A stretch of DNA of 64,000 nucleotides from Karalla daura (lineage: Eukaryota; Chordata; Actinopteri; Chaetodontiformes; Leiognathidae), in NCBI GenBank assembly GCA_029224185.1, contig CM055194.1, forward strand, positions 26,044,364 through 26,108,363. Direction: 5' to 3'. A model generated the notes under the pieces. That model was not told the DNA's origin, did not search any database, and saw only the letters and a program-made list of their open reading frames with translations. This document shows, piece after piece, positions 52,200-63,389 of the stretch (the first letter of the stretch is position 1; each line of letters begins with the position of its first letter). Position numbers and translations under genes: made by a program.

Positions 52200-54326
52200 G
52201 AGTAGAGCGGAGCGGCTCTGTGTGTGGGTGTGTGAGTGTATGTGTCTGCCTCGTGAGGCCCAGTGTGTGTGTGCATGTGTGTCTGTATATAATTGTATAG
52301 AGGGAAGACACACACTTAATGGAAGTGGCTCTTCAGTGTGACAGCTGGCTGGTGCAGATGAAAGGTCTGCAGCGCCTCGTCTGCCACTTGTGGAGCATCC
52401 GCAGAGACCGGGAGGACGGCGCAGCAGCAAACAGACTCAACAGCAGACACACTTTTTATCCCAAATTAACATAGATTGTATGCAATACTGAGCAATTCAT
52501 CTATTATGTACAGTGCAGCGGCACACAGATACAGTATATTCTGCAGCAGAATTAGATGTAGATGTTATCTCTGCAGAGCAGATAAGCTCCGATACTGGAC
52601 AGTCCAAAAGTGCATAAGTGACACAAATTGAATAATTTTCAGTTTATCTGCTCTTTGGCTCCCTGGCCAGAGTGGTACTTGTGCTATTCAGCTGCATTTC
52701 TAGAAAACTTGGTGAGATTGGTCTGGGTTTGAAACGTCGTTATGTTTAAAACATTGTCGGGCAGATTCTCCGGGGCAGCAGCCGCCGAGCTGCTGCTTGT
52801 TACACATATCAAATTAAATGGAACCAACTCTGTCAATTATCTGATCTGAGTAAAACAATACGAATCTTTTTCTGGCTTCAGTTCGTTTTGACAGTAAACG
52901 GAGTCATCTACAGCCAGACTGGATCAATGGAGAAAGTGAAGTCACCATGTGATCACTTCACTCTGATATTTGGTGTGTTTTCATGTGGTTTCATGTGAAG
53001 CAGCTGGTTGTGGAACCAAAACAACGTCTAAAACAAGAAAATAAACCTTCATGAAGTTAGAGAGGATGGAAATTTCTCATCTGAAGACTGTATGATATGT
53101 TTATAACTGTAAATACATAACGTCTGTTTTTCTGTCAGTATATCATCCAGATCATGTCACCCTGTTGTACATGTTCTAGTTCTCATATACTTGGACATTT
53201 ATGTACCATAGTTCCTCATCCTGCAGCACAGTTCCTGTTATATTCTCCCTATTGTACTTTTACTATTTACATTGGAAACATTTGCACTTTTGATGAGACA
53301 TCAAACTGAGTTTTGTTGTTTGCTTTGTGCAGTGACAACAAATTTGAATATAATTTGATATAATAATTGCAATCTGCATCTCAACCAGACATCTCAACAT
53401 TTGAGAGGGTTAAATGGAGGAGAAGTTAAATGGAGGCTGTGCTGGACCTGATGTGCCGCCCACACACACCCACAGTTTGGGTCTGAGAACGTGTGCGACC
53501 TTTGACCTGTGGCACCAGGAGTAAACCAGGAGCGCTTCATCCTGGAAGGTGTCAGTGCAGAAGGAGAAGCTCCTACGCTTCACTTTGTCATTTAAATCAA
53601 AGACTCATTAGCATGCAGAGGAGGTTATTAGTTATAGCCGAGGAGGAAACATGTACACTTGCACATCGTCGCACCTCTTCACTTACTTTTCAGATTTTAC
53701 TTTTTTTTTAACTTCTGGGAAAAATACTTATACAGAGGCAATTATACATTTTTACAATTCTGGCAGCAGCAGCAGCAGTTGGCTGGGAATTAATGGAGAG
53801 GAGTAATTAGCATGAGCAGCAATCAGCAGCGGAGAGGAGACGTGTTCCACCTACAGAAACCTACGCTTCATCAGCAGACACCGAGCGACATCTTTTTGGA
53901 GACGAGCTGCAAAAACACATCAGTGACCACACGGCAACAACAGGCGCGCGGGTTCAAGCAGCGCTCCACATGTTAATGAGATACTTTGCGGTGGGTGACA
54001 GGTGTCAGGTGCATGATGGCGGCCTGGATTCCTGCCAGTCCATTATGAGGCACTTCTCCATGTTTCAGCCTGCGTGTTTCAACTGTATAACGATGACGCG
54101 TTATCATTGTTAGCATCCCTCATTAAAACTAATTGGTATTGCTATTTGAAAGGTAGCTCATTACCTTGAGGCAAACAGCAACGTTTTGTCTCAATAAGGA
54201 GTACTAACACATTTATTCACACACACGTTTTCCCCCTCACATTCTGACAAATGGATGACGAGGAAAAATAGCTCGACTGAAACTCAGAGTATGAAGGTTC
54301 CCTGAGCGTGGAACGTCTCCTCTTAC

Positions 54327-54448
54327 CTTCTGGATCCATCTGGACAGACACACGTGATGGGAAAGTAAATTCTTGCAGTCGCAGAAATTCCTCAGTGGGT
54401 CACTGGCTTCAGGTTCAACATCCCTGCATATAAAGCACTCGGACTCTT
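54327..54448 (-). CDS. RING-CH exon A of the MARCH-like ligase (first six zinc ligands)
   Basis: This 122-nt exon has a pyrimidine-rich acceptor ending CTCTTCAG and a strong donor (AAG then GTAAGA). Two leading bases complete a split codon, then 40 residues follow. Numbered from the first whole codon, Cys4-x2-Cys7, Cys22-x-Cys24, His30-x2-Cys33 and Trp37 fit the first part of a RING-CH domain (for example CFIC, FCDC, HHVC, SRW). The spacer between Cys24 and His30 is five residues where typical MARCH proteins have seven, so the domain is divergent. The exon is in phase with the 48-nt exon at 49074. Two more AGs follow the first one closely (cag-aag-ag), so the exact 5' edge could shift by 3 or 6 nt. 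The other two frames hit stops. Confidence 0.88.
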
Positions 54449-55580
54449 CTGAAGAGGAAGACAGAGGAGAAAGTGGAGGTTAGGAATGTTTAGCTCCCAC
54501 TCACAGTGCATCAAAGGCCCAGAAACACATTCACTCACACCGGGATTCATCAGCGCTCAGCACACTGTGAATGAGTCCAGAATACATGATTTGAGAATCA
54601 AGATCCTTTCCTCAAGAACGAGACCTTTGCAAATGTTTTGCTGCAGCTTCATTTCCTGCTGAAGCATCGAGTCCCTCGAGCTCAGAGCTTCATTTTGTTC
54701 TCAGCGGAAAAGTAACAAAGTGAATGACGAGCCAACGAGCAAAACCAAGCAGAGCTCCATTCAGAGAAGAGAAGAGGAACCTTTATCTGTCCAACATGGC
54801 ATTACTGCAGCGGCACCACAGAAGAAGAGAAACAACAGAGACATTAAGTGATACAATAACACATGCACTAAAAACAGCAGAACAATGAAGGGAAAAAGAA
54901 AATATTCTGACCTTCAGTTTATAAGAACAACGATGAACAATAAAACATGACAATAGCTGAAATATGCATGTAGAATGAAATAGACTAGAATAGACTAGAC
55001 TAGACTAGACTAGACTAGACTAGACTAGAATAGAATAGAATAGAATAGAATAGAATAGAATAGAATAGAATAGAATAGAATAGAATAGGAGAAAGCTTTA
55101 TGAGTGGACAGTGGATGTTGCCAGTGACAGACTATATATATAATATCACAACAAGCGATCTGTTTTCATTCTGCAAAGATTTCTGCAGAAACAACTTTCA
55201 CTTTGTCACCCACAAATGTATTTTTCAATAAACATTAACTTCAATCCAACTTCAGTGTTGTATTATTTATCATTATCTAAAACAGGGTCCAGGTTCTTGC
55301 ACTGCAGGGCTGCATGATGGTCACTGAAGGCTTCACAGCTTTGCAGCTGTGGTCTCTGTGATGTGAGGCTGAGCACTGAACAGTCAGAGTTCTCAATCAA
55401 CAACAACACTTTGTTTTCCGTCTTCATAACTCACAGCAGCTGCTCTGAACTCGATCTAATGCGCTGCCGTAAAACCATCCTTCTCGGCTCCATTAGGGCC
55501 GGACATAAAAGGTGAGCGGAGGAAGTGATGGAGCTGCAGCCCGGGGCGAGCGGGCCCGCCCCGGGCTGCAGCAGCCTCAC
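54449..55580 (-). other. Region between candidate exon 1 and RING-CH exon A
   Basis: No exon that would repair the phase mismatch was found; the short acceptor-donor pairs I tried contain stops or have the wrong length. It includes a TAGAC/TAGAA pentanucleotide array and otherwise unique sequence. Confidence 0.4.
54980..55089. repeat. (TAGAC)n then (TAGAA)n pentanucleotide array
   Basis: About eight TAGAC units switch cleanly to about 13 TAGAA units. Confidence 0.95.
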
Positions 55581-55775
55581 CTGACCAGGAGGACTGGAGC
55601 TCAGAGCTGGATGCAGCTCCCAGCAGATCTGTGGGGCTCCACCATGAAAACAGAGGGAGGCGCTGTCAGAGGAAAGTGCTGCCTCAGACGCTGCTGTCTC
55701 TGAGGGCCTCATCGCTTCAGGTGGAAATAGATCTTCAGATGGAGAATCAAAGGCTTGGTTGTTAATGTAGCCCAT
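55581..55775 (-). CDS. Candidate N-terminal exon of the MARCH-like ligase
   Basis: An ATG at 55775-55773 opens 65 codons ending at a good donor (TCAG then GTGAGG). The product starts MGYINNQAFDSPSEDLF and is rich in Ser, Glu and Pro, as expected of a disordered cytosolic N-terminus ahead of a RING-CH domain. It lies 1.1 kb upstream of exon A. The phase is wrong: this exon ends in phase 0, while exon A with its first AG needs a one-base overhang. Use of the third AG at exon A, a weaker GTCAGG donor four bases inside this exon's last codons, or an unseen exon would fix it. The frame stays open upstream of the ATG, so the true start is unknown. Seventy-five bp of it are duplicated at 58127. Confidence 0.4.
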
Positions 55776-55964
55776 CAATTCTGTGTAAGCACATTTTATT
55801 ACTGACCAGGCACATATGCAGCATGTACGCCTGCTTGAAAGGAAAAACAGAATTAAAACGTGTTTTGAGATGCAGGTCGTAAAACATCTTCGAGTTTGTG
55901 CATGAAATGCAGCTAAAAGTGTTTAGAGTGAATCTGCCTCCATTCAGGGATCAGGGGATTCAGG

Positions 55965-56370
55965 TTCCTCCTCTGGTTCCTCCTCAGTCTCTGGTTCCTC
56001 CTCTGGTTCCTCCACAGTCTCTGGTTCCTCCTCTGGTTCTCCCTCAGTCTCTGGTTCCTCCTTGGGTTTGTCCTCAGTCTCTGGTTCCTCCTCAGGTTCT
56101 TCCTCAGTCTCTGGTTCCTCCTCAGGTTCTCCCTCAGTCTCTGGTTCCTCCTTGGGTTTGTCCTCAGTCTCTGGTTCCTCCTCAGGTTCTTCCTCAGTCT
56201 CTGGTTCCTCCTCTGGTTCTCCCTCAGTCTCTGGTTCCTCCTCTGGTTCCTCCTCAGTCTCTGGTTCCTCCTCAGGTTCTTCCTCAGTCCATGGTTCCTC
56301 CTCAGGTTCCTCCTCAGTCTCTGGTTCCTCCTCAGGTTCCTCCTCAGTCTCTGGTTCCTCCTCTGATTCT
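55965..56370. repeat. 30-bp minisatellite, ~13 copies
   Basis: Unit TCCTCAGTCTCTGGTTCCTC then CTCAGGTTCT. The minus frame reads as acidic EEPETEEEPE decamers within a 166-codon open frame. Other frames are open too, so openness alone is not evidence of coding. Its first part is copied at 58390-58506. Confidence 0.95.
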
Positions 56371-56624
56371 GGCTCCAACATCAGGCTGGAGGTGGAGCAT
56401 TGCTTCATAGCTGCAGCAGAGCTCCAGATAGAGAAGGAGAACAAGCTAAGGAACTACTGAGGACCAGGTCCAGAGTCGCCTGATCACTACTGTAATTCTT
56501 TGACACTGGGTGGCGCTGTTGAGTAGTCCTGCAGGTATATAGGTAGGAGTGGTGTGTTGTTGGTGAGGTATCTGACCCAGGGGGGTGAAAGGTTTTTTTG
56601 ACTGTTCCCTTCAGTTGAGTGACT

Positions 56625-56755
56625 GCTTATCTGAGGTTGCCAGATCAGCATGAAAGGAACCAGATCTGAGAAGGAATTAATATTCCCACAGCTACAAACA
56701 GGAAGTAGAACAGGCTCTGAGCTCTGATGGAACCAGAGTTAAATGGAGACCAGGA
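56625..56755 (+). repeat. Dispersed repeat family 1, copy
   Basis: GGTTGCCAGATCAGCATGAA, ATATTCCCACAGCTACAAAC and GAGCTCTGATGGAACCAGAG. Confidence 0.75.
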
Positions 56756-57017
56756 GGAACACTTCTTCCAACTTTTCAACATTTGTTTGAGTGTAAATGC
56801 AGACATGAGGAGCAGGTGTGTTGGTGGCTGCGGCTGCTTCCTGTCACCTGGATGAATCATCGCCCCCGGAGGAACTTTCTGAACACGACTGTGTCAGAAT
56901 CCATCGCTTTGCTCCCAGTCCAAGCACACGTCAGCCGAGCTGGTTTCCACTCTGTCAGAATGAGGAGCTGGTCCAGAATAACGGAGCAGGAACACAGAGG
57001 CTGACAGGCAGCTTCAC

Positions 57018-57765
57018 ACAACAACAACACAACAACACCACAACACAATGATACAACACCACTACAATACAACAACACAACAACAACACAACACAACAAC
57101 ACCATGATACAACAACACAACACAACACCACTACGATACAACAACACAATAACACTACGATACAACAACACAACACAACACCACTATGATACAACAACAC
57201 AACACAACACCACTACGATACAACAACACAATAACACTACGAAACAACAACACAACACAACACCACTATGATACAACAACACAACAACACCACGATCCAA
57301 CAACACAACACCACTACGATACAACACAACAACACTACGATACAACAATGCAACACAACACAACAACACAACACCACTATGATACAATACAACAACACAA
57401 CACAACAACACAACACCACTATGATACAACAATACCACAACACCACTACAATACAACACAACACCACTACGATACAACAACACCACTATACGACAACACA
57501 ACAACACCATGATACAACAACACAACAACACTACGATACAACAACACAACACAACACCACTGCGATACAACAATACCACAACACCACTACGATACAACAA
57601 TACCACAACACCACTACAATACAACACAACACCACTACGATACAACAACACTACGATACAACACAGCAACACCACGATACAACAACACAACAACCCCACG
57701 ATACAACACAACAACACCACGATACAACAACACCACAATACAACAACACAACACAGCTCAGCTCT
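57018..57765. repeat. ACAAC-rich minisatellite, ~750 bp
   Basis: Irregular units built from ACAACAACAC, CACTACGATACAAC and ACAACACAACACC. Confidence 0.94.
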
Positions 57766-57841
57766 GAGCTGTTTGCTGCTCCTCCAGCTGCAACAAGGCA
57801 CAGGAGTGACACTGGAGCTACGGTGCTGCCATGAGTCTGCA

Positions 57842-58099
57842 GGACTTCTACCTCCTACCTCCTACCTCCTACCTTATACCTCCTACTGTACCTCCTACCT
57901 CCTACCCTCTACCTCCTACCTCCTTCCTCCTACCTCCTACCTTATACCTCCTACTGTACCTTCTACCTCCTACCCTCTAGCTCCTACCTTCTTCCTCCTA
58001 CCTTCTACCACCTACTATCTACTGCCTACCTTCTTCCTGATACCTCCTACCTTATACCTCCTACCTAATATTTTCTACCTCCTATCTTCTACCTCCTGA
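57842..58099. repeat. CCTCCTA-type minisatellite, left part
   Basis: Heptamers TACCTCC with TTCTAC, TATACC and GTACC variants. It resumes at 58754 beyond inserted sequence. Confidence 0.93.
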
Positions 58100-58123
58100 C
58101 ATTAACATTTACATTCATTCATT
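58100..58123 (+). repeat. 24-bp target-site duplication, left copy
   Basis: Twenty-four bases beginning CATTAACATTTACATT, identical to 58507-58530. This is the first edge of the teleost repeat, repeated on each side of the inserted block. Confidence 0.9.
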
Positions 58124-58506
58124 CGATGAGGGCCTCATCGCTTCAGGTGGAAATAGATCTTCAGATGGAGAATCAAAGGCTTGGTTGTTAATGTAGCCCA
58201 TCAATTCTGTGTAAGCACATTTTATTACTGACCAGGCACATATGCAGCATGTACGCCTGCTTGAAAGGAAAAACAGAATTAAAACGTGTTTTGAGATGCA
58301 GGTCGTAAAACATCTTCAAGTTTGTGCATGAAATGCAGCTAAAAGTGTTTAGAGTGAATCTGCCTCCATTCAGGGATCAGGGGATTCAGGTTCCTCCTCT
58401 GGTTCCTCCTCAGTCTCTGGTTCCTCCTCTGGTTCCTCCACAGTCTCTGGTTCCTCCTCTGGTTCTCCCTCAGTCTCTGGTTCCTCCTTGGGTTTGTCCT
58501 CAGTCT
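58124..58506. other. Inserted copy of 55701-56080
   Basis: 58127-58506 matches 55701-56080 over all 380 bases with one difference, G at 55892 versus A at 58318, within a CpG in the source. Three extra bases (CGA) sit at the left junction. The copy carries 75 bp of the candidate first exon (from its ATG), about 185 bp of upstream sequence and the first units of the 30-bp minisatellite. Orientation is unchanged. Confidence 0.92.
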
Positions 58507-58742
58507 CATTAACATTTACATTCATTCATTTGGCAGATGCTTTTATCCTGTTGCAACTTACAGTTGAGTGCAACAAAAGGCGATAGTTGAGGTAGACAGG
58601 ACAGATAAGATAGAGGTTCAATAGAAGGATAGGACAGCGGTTTTTTGTTCACATTAGAGGAAGTAACACTGTTTAAGAAAGGAGGTGTTCTTGGAAGAGG
58701 GAAATCTTCAAGAGAGTCTTGAAGATGGGTAGCGAGGTTCCC
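58507..58742 (+). mobile_element. Teleost-wide interspersed repeat (TTTGGCAGATGCTTTTATCC family)
   Basis: ATTTACATTCATTCATTTGG followed by CAGATGCTTTTATCCTG and later AGGAGGTGTTCTTGGAAGAG match, from general knowledge, a very common dispersed repeat of fish genomes. No coding frame. It sits inside the CCTCCTA minisatellite. I cannot assign it to a transposon class. Confidence 0.7.
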
Positions 58743-58753
58743 ATTATATTATC

Positions 58754-58840
58754 CTTCTACCTCCTACCTTCTACCTTCTTCATCCTACCTTCTACCGCCT
58801 ATTATCTACCTCCTACCTTCTCCTGCTTCTACTTTCTACT
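58754..58840. repeat. CCTCCTA-type minisatellite, right part
   Basis: TACCTCC and TACCTTC units matching the block at 57842-58099. The two were presumably one array before the insertions between them. Confidence 0.85.
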
Positions 58841-61800
58841 ACTCTCATCAATATCAACATCTGGTGTGACGTGACATGCACTGCTATACTCCAGATGTTA
58901 TGATATCTTTCATATCCATTTATATCCGTCAGGCTCTGCACCCGTCACTGATGTTTCCACGTTTCAGACACGAGGAGGAGCAGACGCCCAGTGACAGAAC
59001 ATACAATCACACCAGGAAAATGCCAGATTGAGATCATTTAATTGTCTGTTGCTTTGCTAACGACCCCATTAACAGAACAATGATGGGAAACCAGCATGGT
59101 CCAGGCGAGGAACCGCCTGGGTGACGACCATCTGGCTGGGGGCGTGGGGGTCACGAACTTTTAACTTGCTGCAAAGTTTAGAGCTTTTCCCTCTCACATT
59201 CTCACATGAAAATCGCAGCAAAATAAAATAAAATGGACAAATAAAGAGTAATGTTTTGTCATACTGTACTGTAGCATTGTAATGTGACAAGATTTAGAAA
59301 ACCACTGTAAAAATCCCAATGATTATTATCAGAAATGCGTCAGACTCATTCTCAGCCTTTTCTAATGCTAAATGTAACTGTGGGAATACTGGGAATAACT
59401 GTTTTGTGATGCAGTGGATGAGTGCTTTATCACCTCACTTCAAGAAGTTTGCAGGTCTGACTCCAGACCAGACTGAGGGCTTTCCAAGAGGAGCCTTGTC
59501 GTCTATGAGGACATAGTGAGGACTTTTCCCTGCATGCTGTCAACAAAGGCCTTACAGCAGCTCAAGACAAAGGCTGGTTCCCAGGATGAACAGGGTGTAC
59601 AGATGTAGGCTGACAAAAGTAATCAATGTAATATCAATATCAAAAGTAATATCGTGATATTGTCTCATTATTGTTCCTGCATTTTTTAAATAAAAACCCT
59701 TTACAAGTTGTATCATGATCTAACTTCAACAGATGTTCCTTATGAAAGCCTCAGGATTGAAATTCCATTTAGACGTGAAGGGTTTGAGGCTCTGCTGGTT
59801 CCAGTCATCAGAAGCTCTGAGCTCAGAGATGAACTGGGTTCCACAACATCAGATTCTCAACAGTTACAGGGAGCACGGTCCTTCCGTCAGTGTGTGTGTG
59901 TGTTGTGTGCAGTGAGAGATGCAGATTGAGCCCTGACGGCGACTCCATACGTACCAATGATCAGACTTGTGTTCACAGGCTGCAGCTCGGCGCTGTCCAT
60001 GTCTCAGCAGACACGTCTGACTCGTTCCAGATTCCAACAGTTTCCTCCTGGGAGGAATTACATGGGCATGCAGAGACAAACCATGGAGTCAGAGCAGAGT
60101 TCCTGCTGCATCACAGCCCGTCAGCTGCTCTATCTGCACTGTTTTTGTTTTGAGGAAGTTGAGAAAGTGTTGGGCCAATCAGAGCAGAGCAGAGTGAGCA
60201 CGTCAGAGCCGGAAGCCACACAGACTCAAAGTCAGAGAGGGAGCTCAGCTGCTTCCAGGGAACGCTGGGAACGTGGAGCAGTTTCTGTTTAAATCAGTGG
60301 CAGGAGAGATACAGCTTTTTATTTGAGCCTCAGGATCAGAGTCAGGTCACAGCTCCTCATCACGAGGGCAGCGTGAGGAGCAGAGGTGTTGCAGACCTTC
60401 TCAGCCGTGCTCGCTGCCAGGAAATGACTCACACGTTGTGGAATTTCCCCATTTCTGCATGTTTTCTGCACTGGGTTCAAATATCAGAGGAAGTCCCCTC
60501 GCTGCCAACGGTCACTTGACGTTTTCCCTCCACCAACTGACATCCACAATGTTCCAGTCTCCAGAGACACAAAAACAGCTTCCACTTGTTATCAACCACA
60601 CAACCACATCCACAGAGCCGGTGTTTTCAGTGACCTTTTGGGGGAGGTGTGAACTGAGGAACAAATGCATGAGATGCAAAAGTAAAATCAGTTCAAGCAC
60701 AAAACCAACAAAAGCTCCTTAACTGTGGCAGAATGAGTCCTGCAGCCAGTTCATAATGTGACCTCTTCCTTGGTTCTTCAGGAGGATTCAGGACTGCTAC
60801 AGTCACACATTCACAGCTGCTGCTAGCAGAAATAAGTGGAATTTCTGGTGATAATAAAACACTTGTAGTAACGACTCCAACTGGACCCTTAGACACAAAA
60901 GATTTTTAGAGTGAGATGTGCGTGAATGTACCTGAATATAATATACAACTATATTTTTCAATATTTTACTGGAACTTTCAGTGAATCTGACTCCTGGACT
61001 TTCTCTCCCTCATCTATTCGTATTGAGGAATCGTCAGAGATGTGAGTGAATGTGAGGTTGGAGCTTCTGCTCAGGTCTGCCTGGACCTGAAATCACACTG
61101 TTTAAAGAGCTGAATCTACCATTATTATCCCAGTAAACTGCAGAGTATCCAGTCGATCTGTGTTCCTCCTCCTGAAACAACAACATGTGGAGTGTTTAGC
61201 CACGTCTCTTCTGGGCTCTGAGCTCCTGGACTGAGGGATGTTTGATCAAAGATCGTTCTGCTTCTGTGATTTGCTCGTTGTAAGTTCTACGGCAACACAG
61301 CTTAAGTTTCTGATCCTCATATAAAGGACAATTTATAGCTCTATATATTTGTATTCATACCATTCACGATGCTCAGACCTTCTTAAAAATACCTTTAAAA
61401 ACATTGAGGATCAGACAGAAAGGACACTGCCCCTCCAACAAATCATTCAGCTGCAGATAAAGAGCAGAGAAGTTGTGAGGAGGACGGGTCTTCACTCTGC
61501 CTAATTAAATGGCACGTCTCCTACTATTCATGAAGAGCACTTATTAAAACAAGCATTCACATCCAATCCACTAGATAAATGACTTTACACCAAGTGCCAT
61601 GAAGCCCATTAAATTGCTTCTTTAGAGATGGATCAGGTCCAAACACACAATCAAAGGATTTGACTGGGATTATCTCAGATTAGAAACACTCAGGGACAAA
61701 TGAGGAGATGACAGGATATCATACATTGAAAGGATAAATTAGCAGTCACATACCAGACCAAATTTGTGATGGGTGTTAGGGAATAAAGAGCGGAGGGGGG

Positions 61801-63389
61801 GGGGGGGTGAGTGCTAAAAAGCCAGGAACAGCTCTTTAGTTGTAGTAAGCTGAGTGATACATGGCCAATGTAAACCTGGGTAAAAGCTTTTCCCTCTGAA
61901 ACCTCCTGCCATGTAAATAAAGTCCACATCGGGGACGGCATCAAACACAGGATGCAGACGAACCTATGAGTTTAATCTGGTACTTTATGACCTTGTGGCA
62001 CTGGTGTGAAAAACATACTGTGTTCAACAGCTTTTTTACTGCAACATGCTTTGATTTTCCTGTTCCCATGGTCACTTTAAACATTGCTCAAAGTGGAGCC
62101 AAGAGCTGAAACACATTCACACATTTCATCACCAGCAAAACCTTCATCCTGAACTCAGATCAGTTTCAGTCTTTCTTCAGTTTGACTCATGAACATGTGA
62201 GTGGAGGAGGAAACATTGACCTGTAGATCTGTAGCTCAGGAACTCTCCCACAAGAATGCAGCTCCACAGAATTTACAATCAACCAAAAGTTTTTAACCAG
62301 ACGTACGAGAACCAGGAGCCCAATTTCAAAATCAAATGTAAAAGTTATTTTTCTTGCACAGGAAGGTGTTTCAGTTCTACTCTCATTAGAATATTTGAAA
62401 GTAAAGTAAAGTGAAGTGAATCAGGCTGAGTGCTGATAAAACACTTTTCAGGAGGATAAATAATGTAGGCGCTGGTTCACGTTAGCATGTTCTTCTTTGC
62501 ATATTTTAAAACCAATGAGCAGCTCCGTTCTATCGCATTAAGCCTCCGAGAGCCTAATAAAAGGTGTTTGAGAGGGTTTGTGCATGAAAGAAATGTGACT
62601 TCTGACCTCCTCCTAATCTGCTCTGTGCTGGGCTCACGTGTCAGGCTCTGTTCCCTTTGTGCTGCAGCACGGTGCGCAGTGGTTAGCACCTGGGTGCCGG
62701 TTCAGAGCTGGAAATCTCAGATCAGCGACTCTTTGATGTGTGATCAACTCTAATGATGAATGACGTGTCTTTGTCTCTGGTTTCACTGGTTTCACTGGTT
62801 TCTCTGGTTCCACTGAGGCTCAGAGTTCAGCAGCGAACAAGCCAGTTTCAGATCTCATCCCTTTCATCCAGTCATCCACCAGACACAGGACGGATTTATG
62901 GGATTAAAATATGCCAAAAAAAAAAACAGCAGTTAAAGCTGTTATCAAAATAATAGCTGCTTTCTATCTATCCATCTGTCTATCTCTCTATAGATAGAGA
63001 GATAGACAGATAGAGAGATTGGTGGATAGATAGATAAAATTCAGAGCAACCAGACGATATGAAACATAACTCATTAAACAGATATTACAAATAACATGTT
63101 GTTATCAAAGCAAACAGGATAAAAAATAATCCTAATTTCCTAATTTATCTGTGGTTTCTTGGGTCTTTTCGAGAATCTACTCAGTGCGGAGATTCAGTTT
63201 GTTCTGTTGTGTTCGGGGTGTCTTTTCTGACCATCTGCTCTTATTGATATGTGTAAATAAATGTTGCTTTCTACACTTCTGTAGCAGACAAAAATGATCA
63301 AAATGAAAATAAAAATGATGTCTCTCAATTTGGATAAAGTTCAGATGCTGCTGCAGGTGTCTCCATGAACTCCAGGTAGAGTGTGTTCC
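58841..63389. other. Unique sequence, nothing convincing recognised
   Basis: Neither strand gives an exon with paired splice sites and a recognisable product. Small items: a poly-G run at 61795-61809, nine-base GGTTTCACT-like repeats at 62778-62812, a possible tRNA-like SINE or transposon scrap at 62667-62700, and a short inverted pair of TCTATCTATCTC-type sequence at 62965-63035. Confidence 0.4.
62667..62700 (+). repeat. Possible tRNA-like SINE or transposon scrap
   Basis: GCACGGTGCGCAGTGGTTAG followed by CACCTGGG resembles a motif common at the start of fish dispersed elements. Too short to classify. Confidence 0.25.

Noticed and set aside
53940..53970. GGTTCAA tRNA B-box-like matches here and near 15578 and 60474
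   Set aside because: No A box, no cloverleaf arms and no anticodon loop around any of them.
54480..54600. 60-nt acceptor-donor pair that might bridge candidate exon 1 to exon A
   Set aside because: All three frames contain a stop and its length does not correct the phase.
57184..57801. Frames of about 200 codons in the ACAAC region
   Set aside because: Open on both strands because of repeat composition; no recognisable domain.
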